In this document: piece by piece, positions 25,255 to 36,380 of the stretch
Position numbering within the stretch: the first letter of the stretch is position 1
How the letters are laid out: every line of letters begins with the position of its first letter
Source of the DNA: Eupeodes corollae
Lineage: Eukaryota; Arthropoda; Insecta; Diptera; Syrphidae
DNA length: 64,000 nucleotides
Direction of reading: 5' to 3'
Assembly (NCBI RefSeq): GCF_945859685.1
Contig: NC_079149.1
Span: forward strand, 38,281,136 to 38,345,135
The notes under the pieces: model-generated
What the model saw: only the letters and a program-made list of their open reading frames with translations
Databases searched by the model: none
Told to the model about the DNA's origin: nothing
Made by a program: the position numbers and the translations under genes

Positions 25255-25735
25255 TGCTCCAGGGTTGATCTTGTGTGTAGATATGTCGTGGCGTTTGCTG
25301 TTTGCCAGCGCAGTCCCGCTATACCACATGTCGTCTAGGTCCATATGGTTCAATTCGGGCCATAAGAAATTAGTTATCATCGTTATGCAGTGCTCGCTGT
25401 TGACGGTGACCGCCTCACTAACGTTGTTTTCAAAAAGTACGGACCAATTAATCTTGTACGGTCATAGCCCCAAGTTTCGACTCAAAATTCAAAAAGTTAA
25501 AGTCTGCGAAAGGCCGAGTTACTGCGCACGGTTAGGAATAGACTGCCTCAGGTTCTGCTGTATACTTTCAGCGATGTTCTTGACTGATCTTGCGTTCCTT
25601 AAAATTGCGTTCTGTTCATTTGTGTAACTTGCCATGATAGTTCAGCATAAACAACTGAATAATAAACAAAATATTTGACAGATGTCACCAAACCAGAATG
25701 GCCGCTACGGGTAACCAAAATCTACCCGCGCCAAT
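25255..25735 (-). mobile_element. Internally deleted mariner-like element (copy 2)
   Basis: A minus-strand mariner relic. Its untranslated leader (25735 down to about 25640) precedes MASYTNEQ (start near 25635). It then reads NARSVKNIAESIQQ, SIPNRAQ-stop-LGLSQTLTF and LSRNLGL (the second helix-turn-helix), followed by a jump to LFENNVSEAVTVNSEHC, MITNFLWPELNHMDLDDMWY and a frame-shifted ASKRHDIST, which stands in the region of the second catalytic Asp (consensus QDGATCHTA). Roughly half of the transposase is missing, so it is inactive. The element abuts the TTAA MITE. Confidence 0.78.
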
Positions 25736-25739
25736 TTAA

Positions 25740-26474
25740 GGGGGTATTCTGGTCTATAGAGACATGAATTTTAGGTAATTTTTGAAGTGCTGTAAAAAAA
25801 AAGCAAGCAACAATTTTACCATCAATTTTTGTATACATTATTTATTCACATTAGAAGCATACAAACAAAATAAAAAAGTAAAAAAAAAAAAACAAAATTC
25901 CGTTAGTTATCAGCTGATAAAGTGGTGCGTCTCAAAAATTTGGTGCGTGACCATACCCACGATTTTAACTCTCCTAGAAATCTGAAATCAAGAACTAAAA
26001 AAGATTATTAATCTACAATAATGTCGCAATTGTTGGAACTACGGAAAAGTTACAAACATTTTTTTTACAAAATGGCGATTGCCTAAAGAAAAAAAAATAC
26101 CATTTTTTTGAACATTCTTCGATTTGTTAAAATAGTAAAAATGAAAATTTGGGGATAGCCGTAGTTCCGGACGTAGAAAAGCCGCTAAAGAAGACTCTCT
26201 TAAAATTTCAAGTAAATCGGTTTGGCAGAACCTGAGAAATCGTGGGTATCCGATTCAAAAAGACAGTTCTGAGAAAAACGCGTTTAAAGTACCCCATTAT
26301 GTCTCGACTAGTTGCAGCCCAACCGATTTTAATGGCTACTCAGCAAAATACTTATTTCTCCGAAAATAATTTGAATTTGGGAAAATCCTCTCGTAGACAT
26401 ATTCTTAAATAGTTAAACTATGAAAATATGAAAAAAAATCGATTTTATTTTTATTTCTAGACCAGAATACCCCC
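25740..26474. mobile_element. 735-bp MITE with 17-bp inverted ends and TTAA target sites
   Basis: The left end reads GGGGGTATTCTGGTCTA at 25740-25756 and the right end TAGACCAGAATACCCCC at 26458-26474, a perfect 17-bp terminal inverted repeat. Each is flanked by TTAA (25736-25739 and 26475-26478), as expected for piggyBac-like target-site duplication. The interior is AT-rich with no transposase; the 67-codon frame at 25782-25985 is chance. A non-autonomous DNA transposon is clear. The piggyBac superfamily is inferred from TTAA only. Confidence 0.85.
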
Positions 26475-26500
26475 TTAAAAACCCTATAACTAATAAGAGC

Positions 26501-26795
26501 AGTGCCCGTGGCATTATGGTTAGTGCGTTGGACTGTCATGCTAAAGGTCTTGGGTTCGATCGCTGCCTGTGCCATCTAAAGTTTTTTTTACGGATATCGC
26601 CTCTTGCGAAGAATTGACAAATTCTCTAAGAGTAATTCTTGTCATGAAAAGTGATTTCTCAAATTAGACCTTCGGATTCGTCCTAAAACTGTAAGTCCCA
26701 TCTATTCCTGACAACATTACTCGCACACAGGAATGGTTGAGAGTTGTTAGTCACTAGGCCCTAGTTATCAACTAGACTGTTGCACCACCTTATTA
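26501..26795 (+). repeat. tRNA-derived SINE, best copy (copy 4)
   Basis: The most complete member. The head GTGGCATTATGGTTAGTGCG (26509 onward) carries an A-box-like TGGTTAGTGCG (26517-26527), and the B box GGTTCGATCG is at 26553-26562, followed by CTGCCTGTGCCA, as in a tRNA T-arm and acceptor. The body contains CCTCTTGCGAAGAATTGACA and GAGTAATTCTTGTCATGAAA. The 3' region contains an inverted repeat ATTCCTG...CAGGAAT (26704-26735), then GAGAGTTGTTAGTCACTAGG and CACCACCTTATT. Expected to be transcribed by RNA polymerase III from the internal promoter. It begins 22 bp after the MITE's TTAA. Confidence 0.88.
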
Positions 26796-28139
26796 ATTAT
26801 TTATTATATTTAAAAAAATTTGTATAATCCTACTTAACAACAAACCCTTCATATTTGCAAGTGCATAAACAACTTTTTATGGATTTGCTATTCCAAAATA
26901 AAGCTACTCTTTTTGACACCAAACTAATAGGCACTTGGTTTTGGGCAAACATTGTCCCTCTGTTAGCTTGTGCCACATACTGTTCTTTCATTCTACCATA
27001 AACAAAAGAAAACAAACCAAAAAAATAACTACATAAACTAAAAATATCGTTAACAAATTTTACGACGTAATCTTACGCCAGCTCTTTTTGTCACCTTTTT
27101 ATCATAATATTTGTTTGTTTGAGTTTTCTACTTAAAAAGAAATTTCCTACATTCCAATAAGTTGTTAGTGTGCAAGTGTGTGAGTGTATAACACCGTAAC
27201 ACGCTGAAAATAGATAAAAAAGTAAACAAAGTACCTACAAGTAGGTATAGGTAGGTAAATTTGTTTCCTTTTTTACGAGTATGACAAACGACGAACCTTA
27301 TCCTCAAACAGAAAACCATAAATCCACACTTAACGATGCTAACTTTGAACAACTTCATAAATTAATAAATATCCTTATATCCTTAAAAGAGAGAGAGAGA
27401 AAGTAAAATGTGTTTGAATATACCACAGAGTAGCAGCAGGTAGGTGGGTGGGTGGATTTTGGGTATTATGTCCTCGGGTGACGGTGGCGTCCAACAAAAT
27501 ATACTCTCCTAAACCTTAAAGTACCTTTTTTTCTTTGTTTCTTTGCAGATAAACATGAACAACAAAGATATGCATTTCGGACAAGAAAATTGATTTTATA
27601 TGACCCAAGTCCTTAAACATCACAAGGACTTTGAGATAATTTTAAAATATCCTTCTACCCCACATTACATATACTCGTAGCAAAAAAAACAACACACTAA
27701 ATCGCACCACACAAGAGGGTGGGATAAATGCAACAGGGATATAATTTATGCTCAACATAAAAAATAAAGTTAACATAAAAACGAAGAAAAATTTAAAAAA
27801 AAATATTTGCTATGGAAAAAGGATACGAAGCACAAACGATACAAAGCCACTTCAACTTTAACAACTCAACGTAAGTCCTCCTATATCCTAAGCAGTTTGT
27901 CCTCCTTTTTCGACAGCAAAATAAAATCTTTTTTAATGAGATTTTCAAGCCCGAAAACGAGCTCAGGATCTCAAAGTGAAAGATAAGAAGTGAAAGTATC
28001 CTTTCTCATCATTATTTATGATAGAAAGAAAAAGTAATAAAAATAAGAGGAAGAGAGGGAGGGTTGAATTTATACACAACTTTATGTATGTAGGTACCTA
28101 CAATGGCTTGAACGCTTAACCACAAGAAAGAAAGCACAA
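26796..28139. other. Noncoding stretch with short GA repeat
   Basis: No gene recognised. A (GA)n run lies at about 27387-27401 and GGTGGGTGGGTGG at about 27442-27455. Probably intergenic or intronic host sequence. Confidence 0.45.
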
Positions 28140-29180
28140 ATGCGAACAACTGTATTCCAATGCACACAAGAAGGTGCCGTTAAAACAATAGCGGAGAAAA
28201 TACAAAAAGAATTGAAAGTTCGCCATCTTTGTGCAGGGAGACCCGTTTCCGAGTCATGTTTGGTAAACATTCAGATTATTCCCCCCGCCATCCTTACAGT
28301 TCTGTTTCTTCTAACCATCATATCGTAGAGATTTGTTTTCTTTTTGTTTTACCCTCTCAAGTCCCATCAGACCCCAAGCCCACATTCATATCCAACATAA
28401 CCGGCAACCACCCCCAACCCTCTCTCCACCCTCACTTTTCAATACTACTTTGGATTGCATGGTGAAAAGCGTTTTGCGTGTGTGCTAAATGAATTCAAAT
28501 CGTTTGCAATTGTTATTGCTGTGATAAAAATTCCATTCGCTTGGGGCAGCGAAACAAGGGCCGGGGGTGATGTAACACGGGGTTCGCTATAACGGGCCGT
28601 TCACTGAAAGGAAATTATATTCTTTCTTATGGGATCTAACTTTTACCACTGCTGCAGCACACCGTGTGTATTACAATTGCTTGAGTAAACAATTGAAATG
28701 TAAAATTTCCCCCTTCCCCCTGTGGGACAACACTATACCGTGAATTGTTCTCGTTGATATGATGGAGTCGAATTGAGTTTAGGGTGGTTTGGGGGGTGAC
28801 GTGGCGCAGCGTGGGAAGTCTCTTAGGAGGCGTGGCAGTGATACCGCGCGCTGATGGAAATATTAATATTTTGTGTTTGATGGCAGAGAAATGAGGTTAA
28901 TGCACGGGTGCCGTGTTAAAATCACGAATATGTGTGACGACAACACTCGTAATGGCTATAAAGTGACGACCGTATCGGGTATTACATTCGTATACAATTC
29001 GTGCACCGCCCTATCGCTTTTGATTTTTGATGTCGCGTCATATATTTATCCGAACGGGCGACGACCCACTACTGACGACGCCATTTAATGTCGAAGCGCT
29101 AAATTGAAAGTAAAGTGCCGCGATATGGAGAATTGATTTTTGAAATGCGATTGAGAAGGAGATTTTTGTTAAATGCCATT
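28140..29180. promoter_or_regulatory. Candidate regulatory region (GC-richer, GCCAT words)
   Basis: Markedly less AT-rich than its surroundings, with G-rich blocks (GGGTGGTTTGGGGGGTGACG near 28780; CCGGGGGTGATG near 28560) and five GCCAT/ATGGC words at 28222, 28287, 28880, 29080 and 29175. Not part of any repeat in this window. Open frames at 28140-28328 and 28873-29088 show no known domain. A host promoter, enhancer or Polycomb-type element is possible but unproven. Confidence 0.25.
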
Positions 29181-30129
29181 TGTACATTTATGTTACTTAT
29201 AAATAAATCATTTATTTATAGTATTTATTGATATAAGTTAGGTACAGGCATATGCTTTTAATGTTTGTTTCAACAGCCGACGTTTTGGGAATTTATGCAC
29301 ATACCAACATATTATGCTGTGATTGAAAGAGATATGTAGGCACCACCGGAAGGGAGCAGGAATGTTGTCGTTCATTATAATGACTTCTGTCAAATTTATT
29401 TTGATGTAATAATTATCATTATTACTTACTTATATTTTTGATTAAATTTATTCAACTTATTACATAAATGATACCGAGTATGCAGAAATACTTTAAATTG
29501 ACTTTAATTTCGAATATTTTCAAAGGACATTTAAATAATTACGTTTGAATTAAATAATCATCCTTATACCAATCATTCGACCACGTTTCGTAAACGTGTC
29601 CGACAAAACCTTATTTCGTTAGAAAAAAAAGGAAGCGTGTGTCAAAATTAGTTTTTTTTATATTTTCTTTATAAATTATGCATATGAATGTTTTTGACTC
29701 TGAAAATTTAACTAAAAACAAGTCCAAAAATACCCAAAGTGCATGAATTCTTATGTAATCATAATTCATTTTTATACTGAATCGTTTTATTTGTATGTAT
29801 ATTCTTATTAAATTTTGTTTTTGATTTGATTCCAGAACAATTTGATTATTCTTAAATTTTCACCTGTTTTTTGAACAGATCACATAATTCGGAAAAAAAC
29901 TTGAATAAAAGCTTATTTGAATTTTCAGAGTATTGTTCATGAAAAACATAATAACAACTACTTCCTTTTTTCTCAGAAATTGTCGTAACAAAGAACAATA
30001 ATTGTTCACAGATTAAAAAACAAAAATTTACGAAAAGGAATGGTTTGAATTTTTATATTGTGTGACCAAAAGCTGGAGGCTAGTTTTTGGCGGGAAAGGA
30101 AATCATTAATATTAATGTTGCAGGTAGTC
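29181..30129. other. AT-rich noncoding stretch
   Basis: No supported feature. Confidence 0.4.
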
Positions 30130-30700
30130 TTAGTAAAGGTATCAACAGAAACGCTCGGTTGCCGACACGTAAAAGCCGCATTTCCTAAAAAAAGGGCAAC
30201 TTTTCGAAAAAATTAAGGAATGAAGTTAAACCACTTCAAATGCACTGCAACTCGCAGTTTTCAAATAATATTTCGATAGATGCATTTGTCATACAGAGGT
30301 CGCTGAAAATGCGTTTTTTTGTTGACTTTTGGGGAAACCACTTAAGATTGGTCAAATTCTAAATCCCTCGACTTTCTGAATTTGAATATGTATATGAAAC
30401 TCGTGTGAGCGATCGCATTGTCATTTGAGTATTTTTTTTAAAACAAATCTTCGGACAAGAAATGTAGCCCAGTGAAATATATCGTAATTAAAAGCTCCTG
30501 CAGGTATCCATGGATACCAGAGTATTAACATGTTTTGCAAAAAATAAGTTTGTTAACCATTGAACAGCTTTCCTAGCGTAATGAAAATTAGGGATTTTGA
30601 GGGAAACTACTTCTGTTAGTTAAAGGTTAATTAATGTTTTCGAATCTATGTCAATACAGAGGGCTTCGGGACATTACATTCTAACAACAAAAGTTAAAGG
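30130..30700 (+). repeat. MITE-like repeat M1, copy 3 (longest)
   Basis: The longest M1 copy: AGTCTTAGTAAAGGTATCAA, CAACAGAAACG, GCAACTTTTCGAAAAAATTA, CCACTTCAAATGCACTGCAA, then GGGGAAACCACTTAAGATTG (about 30340) and GAGGGAAACTACTTCTGTTA (about 30600). No ORF and no clear terminal inverted repeats. A J-family LINE begins about 190 bp downstream, an M1-J association also seen at 21-23 kb. Confidence 0.55.
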
Positions 30701-30889
30701 AGCAAGATAAAGTTAATGATACGTACCTTATCTTCCTCCTTAATATTTATTTGGCAAAAGAAAAATATAACTGATTTTATATGGGCTGCTCTAGCGTATA
30801 CTTATTTTTTACTAAAAACATGAATAATTATTCCTTTTCCTCGATTCCACGTCGATGTTAATGATACTTAATTTTTTAGCTCTCTTCAG

Positions 30890-32765
30890 AAAGGTAATCT
30901 TTTTACTTGGTAGTTCGCCGCCAATTCAAATCTGCCAGTCAGTGTTATAAATCCGCCTGCCATTGAGGGCGTAAATGATTCTAGGGCTCCAATCTTTTTT
31001 CGCACTCGTACTATCGCGAGAGTCCTAAAATATCTCAAAATAAATCCGCTGGTCCGGATGGTATCGCCGCTATTGTTCTGAAGAGGTGAAACGCTGGCAA
31101 AACCCCTCCGTAAGCTTTTCCATCTATCCTACTCCTCAGGTTTCGTTCCGAGTTGATGGAAAACAGCATTTGTACAGCCTATTTCCAAAAAAGGCGAATC
31201 CCTCTTAACCTCTAATTACCGACCAATTGCAATTACGTCCCTCCTTTCCAAGGTCATGGAAACGCTGATAAATTATCAGCTCAAGAAATATCAAAGCATC
31301 TTAAAGACCGGCAGTACTACTTTCGCAGCAATAGGTCCACCGATGATCTCATGGTTCATCTCACTGAACAGTGGAGCAAACCTTTACATCGTTTTGGAGA
31401 AAGTAAGATAATTTCACTTGATATTTCAAAACCATTTGATAAGGTTTGGCATCAGCCCCTCTTTTAGTATTGAATGGGTTCAAGTCTGAAAACCACAAAA
31501 TAAATGCTGGTGTGCCCCAGGTTAGGTTAGGTTATAGTGGCTGTCCAAGATGGAAACGGACACACTTAGGCCAGTTCAATGGCCCATTGTGATACCACAT
31601 GAATCTTGAGCTCAATAACCAGCTTGAGTCCCTTACGAAACGTGAAAGGCTGATTAATGATTATACCGATATGATTTAGATCTTTAAAGAAGAATTCTCC
31701 TAAGTAATTCTTGCGTTTTCGAGCTAGAGCAGGGCATGTGCAGAGAAGATGAAGAACCGTTTCTTCCTCTTTCTCGTCCATACAGCTTCTGTAAAAGGCA
31801 TTTGAGAATACGCCTAGTCTCATGGCGTGGTTCCCTATTAGACAGTGTCCGGTTATGACACCTATAATTGGTGTGAACCAGGGATCTGTTCTATCTCCAA
31901 CACTCTTTCTAATTTTTAATAATGATCTCCTGTCTGCAACTTCTAATCCAATACATTGTTTCGCTGACGATAGTACTCTTAGCTTTACATATTCGTTTTC
32001 AAAATCACATCCCTCTTCTTTGGATGTGGAACTGCAAATTAAAAACCGCGTGTAATTTAATGCTTCCAAAAACCCAATGCTGTCTTGTATCATTAAAGCA
32101 AGATCAACCCCCTTGTCATCATCCATAGTTGGCACTTGCATCGAGGTGACTGAACATGACGATATTCTCGGTATGTATATCACCAACCACCTTTTGTGGA
32201 ACAATCACATCACAACAATCACGCGATGTCGCCAAAAATGCCGCAAGATGTTTGGGTTTTTTTAGGCGATGCAAGAAGTTTTTCTCCCCCTCTGATCTGT
32301 CTGTTTTCTGCAATACTTATATACGTCCAAATCTTGAGTATAACTTTCATCTCTGGGCTGGTGCCCCTGCAACTTACTTAAGACTCTTGAACAGCATTGA
32401 ATGTTTAAATTGATTGGTGATAGCACCATCATAGGATCATTTACGTCGCTTAAACATTGTCGAAAAGTTTCTTCTCTCCCCCTTTTTTAAAGTTATTTTA
32501 ACGGTTTATGCTCTAGAGAAATAGCCAGTTGTATTCCCTCCCTTAAACTGTTTAATCGCTTCTATAAATGCTCATCAGTATACCTCGAGCCCAACTTCGG
32601 TCGTACTGTGAATTACAGAGATTCGTTCTTTAGCCGTACTACGCGAATGTGGAATGCCTTGCCACACTCTGTTTTTCCCAGCAATTGCAATATTCAGGAA
32701 TTCAAAACCAATGTGCATCGACACCTCTTTTTAAACCCCCTCTCCCTTGCCTAGTGCTCACACTG
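30890..32765 (+). mobile_element. Family J (Jockey-type) LINE copy, interrupted by a nested LOA fragment
   Basis: The longest J copy. Up to 31520 it encodes NKSAGPDGIAAIVLKR, then (frame changes) PIAITS, LKDRQYYFRSNRSTDDLMVH, ESKIISLDISKPFDKVWHQ, and NAGVPQ. There it is cut by a 347-bp inverted insert (31521-31867). It resumes at NQGSVLSPTLFLIFNNDLL, HCFADDSTLSF (FADD, active site), NASKTQCCLV, FLRRCKKFFSPSDLS, RPNLEYNFHLWAGAP, and ends with YRDSFFSRTTRMWNALPHSV and LFLNPLSLA before a stop near 32752. Many frame changes; inactive. The 5' end is lost. Confidence 0.85.
31521..31867 (-). mobile_element. LOA/I-type LINE 3' end inserted in family J
   Basis: A 5'-truncated copy of the 49.9-kb LINE covering only its C-terminus (VITGHCLIGNHAMRLGVFSN, then CRSCMDEKEEETVLHLLCTCP with a C-x2-C...H-x4-C zinc knuckle) and 3' UTR. 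It ends on the minus strand with CACTATAACCTAACCTAAC. It is flanked by an imperfect 14-bp duplication of J sequence: CTGGTGTGCCCCAG (31507-31520) and TTGGTGTGAACCAG (31868-31881). This is the signature of target-primed reverse transcription. The 212-codon minus frame at 31566-32204 is an artefact that runs across this junction into antisense J. Confidence 0.9.
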
Positions 32766-33059
32766 TGTCTTTACATAATAAGGGCAGTAAAAAAAACATA
32801 GCTTATAAGAAGTTATTGTAATCGAACCGATTTGGCGCATTGAAAATGTTGACAATTCGACGTTTCAAGATGTTTTTTTTTACAAAGATGGTTATGTCTC
32901 TTTTCGTTTCTACTTTCGGAATTTATTTTTCGAATTTTAAAAAGAATGAATTGACGACTTGGTCGTACGAACTTGTCTCGTATCCAAAAAGTCTGTCTAA
33001 AACATATTGAATGAAGAGCGGTTTTTTAAATGCATTTTTTTATTTGAAATTTTTCAATT
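32766..33059. other. Noncoding spacer
   Basis: AT-rich, no feature recognised. Confidence 0.35.
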
Positions 33060-33480
33060 CTAGTTCAATACAATTTTTATATTTTTATAAAAAATGATGA
33101 CCCATTTTCAAAATATCGATTTTCGAAAAAAAAAATTAATTATTTTTTTTTAAATATCGAAAATAAATCAATGACATTTTTGATCATAAATTGTTATTGA
33201 GACAGTATAAGATCTTGTGCGAATTATTGACATCGGGTGATTAGTTCTTGAAACAAAAATGAAAAAACTGCTCACATAAATTGGCTAAAAACTATAATTT
33301 CCAAATTTGAAGTCAATCGACCCAATGCCTTCTTGGAGCCGGAACAAATAGACAGGTGGGCGTAATTGGAGAGCTACTTTTTTCGACTTCTCTACCATCG
33401 TAATGTCATGTTTGATTAAGATCTCAAATTTGAAAATTTTAATGAAGTCACACCTACAAGTCGGAAGTAAAAATGAAAAA
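33060..33480 (-). repeat. Interspersed repeat R, copy 2
   Basis: The reverse complement matches 6588-6960: TTACGATGGTAGAGAAGTCG, AGGCATTGGGTCGATTGACT, TTTTTCATTTTT, and a purine-rich tail with CGAAAATCGATAT. Noncoding. Confidence 0.6.
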
Positions 33481-35439
33481 ATATAAAAATGAAAAAAAAT
33501 ACATAACTGGTAAGAATAATTAAAAATTTAAACAAAACAATCTAAACAAAATAATTTGCTTCAATATTTCTGCGAACAAAAAACTAAAATACGTTCGGAT
33601 TAATTTTCAGTCACGTAAAATTAATTTTTAATAATGTAGAAAAATTTTCATAAAAATAAAACCTTTTAAATTGATTTTAAACTTAACCACCAACAAATCA
33701 AATAAATGTATTGATTTCAAACTAATTTCGTTTTACACAAAACGTTGTTGTTAATATTTGCTTTAATTTTATTTAAAATTTAATTGATAGTTTTTTACAG
33801 AAATATAAGACCCACACCTTAATTCCCTTAATGTCCCGAATATCTTGACCTAAAACAATTCAACCTTCATTTTTTGATAAAATATAATTCTTGAAATTTT
33901 TTAAACGACATTTCAGGTTTAAATAAAATACGTTTACAACATAATAATGTGCATACGGATTGCATCCGTACATTTACAGCAAAGGTTATATTTGTCTTTA
34001 CAATTTCAGCAGCTTTACTAAAACCCATTTGAGAAATAAAAATATTTCCTAGGAGAATTTTTTGTCAATATATCAATGCGCCTATAAAAAATCATCGTGC
34101 GCTAAGAACTCAAGACTTCCTAAAACGATTTACTCTAAACTAGAGTACACAATTTAAGAAAGTAAGATAGAACAAATTGGAAGTCTTGAAAGAGAATATT
34201 TTTTAAAAATTAAGGAACATTTAAAAAGTTTTTCTTTGTTTAAATAAGATATTAAACTTCAAATTTACAATATTTTTTATACTGACAATTTCTTATGCTT
34301 TCGCAGTTAACTTAACTTAGTGAGTTATTTGCTCCCGATATCACTTAACCTTTAAAACTACGGCTAAATGTTCTGAGGCAAATTGTTGCTCTGAAATATT
34401 ACAGACGTTTAAGTGAAAATCTACATTCTATTACTGTTTGGAATTCAAGACCTTCACGTAATAATCTATTTCATTAAAAACCCTTTACTTAAAACCTTAA
34501 TTTCCATGATGCCATAATTTGTCCCACAAATGCATGTCTGATATTAAAGTTTAATCACTACAAGTCACCTCAAATGACATTACTTCAAATAAATTAGTTT
34601 TACAACTTAAAAGTTCAAAAATAAAATGATAACTGTGAGAAAGCTTGAGCTTGACAAAAACTCATTCACTACATGGACACTCGTAAAAATAAGTAGATGG
34701 CACTATTCTATAAAACAAAGGTGGTTATGGGCTACCTTTACTCTTGTAAATTAAAATACCTAAGTTTTATAGTTTGATGCTTTTGTTGAAGTTTCAAATG
34801 TTGGTAGTAACATACCGTGGGATGTTAGTATAGTGTCCATTAAGTTTGAGTATAGTTTCAGTACCTGTAAACTAATAAAGTCTTAGCACCTACTTACTGT
34901 TTTATTATAATTACGTACCATACATACATACGCACCTAAACATAGGTGAAAGGAGAGTTTATACATTTACCTTTGAACGTTTGCAGACCAATACAAGGGT
35001 CTTGACAAATTGAGGGATTTCTGAGGGATTAGAAAAAAACTAAACAAAAATATTGCGAGAAAATAAGATACAAAGTAACCTTGCTTGCACGCACTGAATT
35101 TGATTCTTAATATCCTTATCATGCCAAGTGAATATAAAAAAACTGGGGAGAGATCAAAAGAAAATGTCGTGGCACCTTAGTTTTGAAATCCTGCTTACTG
35201 CAATGACTGCGAAAAACAGAGTGCATTTCACATTCGGGTAGTACGGGTGAAGAACAAATCTCGGTACTAAACAATACTAGAGTTCGGCTCGAATCTCGCG
35301 GTGAATGCCAGTAAATATTTTTCTAGAGCATAATCCTTTAAGGTAACAGTAAAAAGGATGAGACAAGAAACTTTAAGACGATGTTCGAGCTAACTTAAGG
35401 AACCAAAAATGTTATTATCACCAATGAATTTAAATGTTC
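33481..35439. other. AT-rich noncoding stretch
   Basis: No gene or shared repeat recognised. Confidence 0.45.
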
Positions 35440-36380
35440 TTTGTGTATTACTGTCCGAGAGGCTTAAGTAAGTTGCAAAAGCAACAACCAAGAGATTGGA
35501 GTTATACTCAAGCTTTGAACAAATATAAGTCTTGTAGATAGCAGACAGATCAGAAAGAGAGACAAATTTCTAGCAACGCCTTAAGAAACCAAAACATCGC
35601 TTATGTAAGCATTCCACAAGATGTATTCGATAAAACACATACCGAGAATTAATGCAAGTGCCATTTATGGATAACGATGCAAGACTGCTCTGTGTTTTCG
35701 AAGCATAAAATTTCACGCGGTTTCTTATTTCCAATCGTACAATGCTATTGAGTTTATTATATTTTGTCGTTTCAGTTCCACAACCAAGGAAGAGGGATGT
35801 TCAGCTAAGCAATTTATTAATTAAAAGTTGTAGAGAGGAGATCATCTATTAAAATAATTGCCACCACCATTTATTTTGTGATTTTTAGAATTTAACCCAT
35901 CCAATACTACTTGTATTTAAGCTTACGAAAGATAATTACTAATCCAATGGGGGAGGGATTAATCGTAATCTAGGGCACGTATTTTTATTCCAGAACCTGA
36001 TACTTTAACAAATGCTTTTGAAAAATCAAGCACAATAATCTTACTTTCTCCAAAAGATTTGTTTCACTGTTCGGTGAGATAAACCATGAGATCACCAGTG
36101 GACATATTGCTACAAAAGCCGTACTGCCGGTCATTACGAATCCTTCAATCTTCGAGATATTTCTTGAACTGATATTTAGTCAGCGTTTTCATGACCGTGG
36201 AAAGAAGAGCATAAGGCTGTCAGTGCAGAATTCTAAGTCAGTGCTTCGCTTTTTTTTAGTAAAGTATAGTTGAGTATAGTCTGGACAAATGCCGTCTTCC
36301 TTAGGGTTTTCCAACAAAAGCTTGGTTAGGGTTTTCCAGACACACTCGTTTAGAAGTTGGATAGTTTGCTGCATAGTTAA
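35440..36380 (-). pseudogene. Family J LINE, inverted copy
   Basis: A minus-strand copy covering RT to thumb. In order: KTAFVQTI region near 36300, KKYLED and RNDRQYGFCSNMSTGDLMVYLTEQ (36160-36065), SFGESKIIVLDFSKAF (first catalytic block), then, after loss of the YADD segment, RNRVKFYASKTQSSL, RCFGFLRRC and SLSDLSAIYKTYICSKLEYN down to about 35440. Many stops. The sequence just upstream, 36380-36560, is an open but unrecognised minus frame (LSYDEISVIFKAWCEPNFLN). Confidence 0.78.

Noticed and set aside
25782..25985. An open frame inside the TTAA MITE.
   Set aside because: Lys/Asn-rich chance frame with no transposase motif.
26501..26580. A functional tRNA gene.
   Set aside because: A and B boxes are present but a full cloverleaf is not, and the sequence continues into a repeated SINE body.
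28873..29088. A 71-codon frame in the GC-richer island as a host exon.
   Set aside because: No domain similarity, splice sites or codon bias that I can support. Kept only as a possible regulatory region.
31566..32204. A 212-codon minus-strand open frame.
   Set aside because: It begins in antisense family J sequence and ends in the nested LOA C-terminus. It crosses an insertion junction and is not a real fusion gene.
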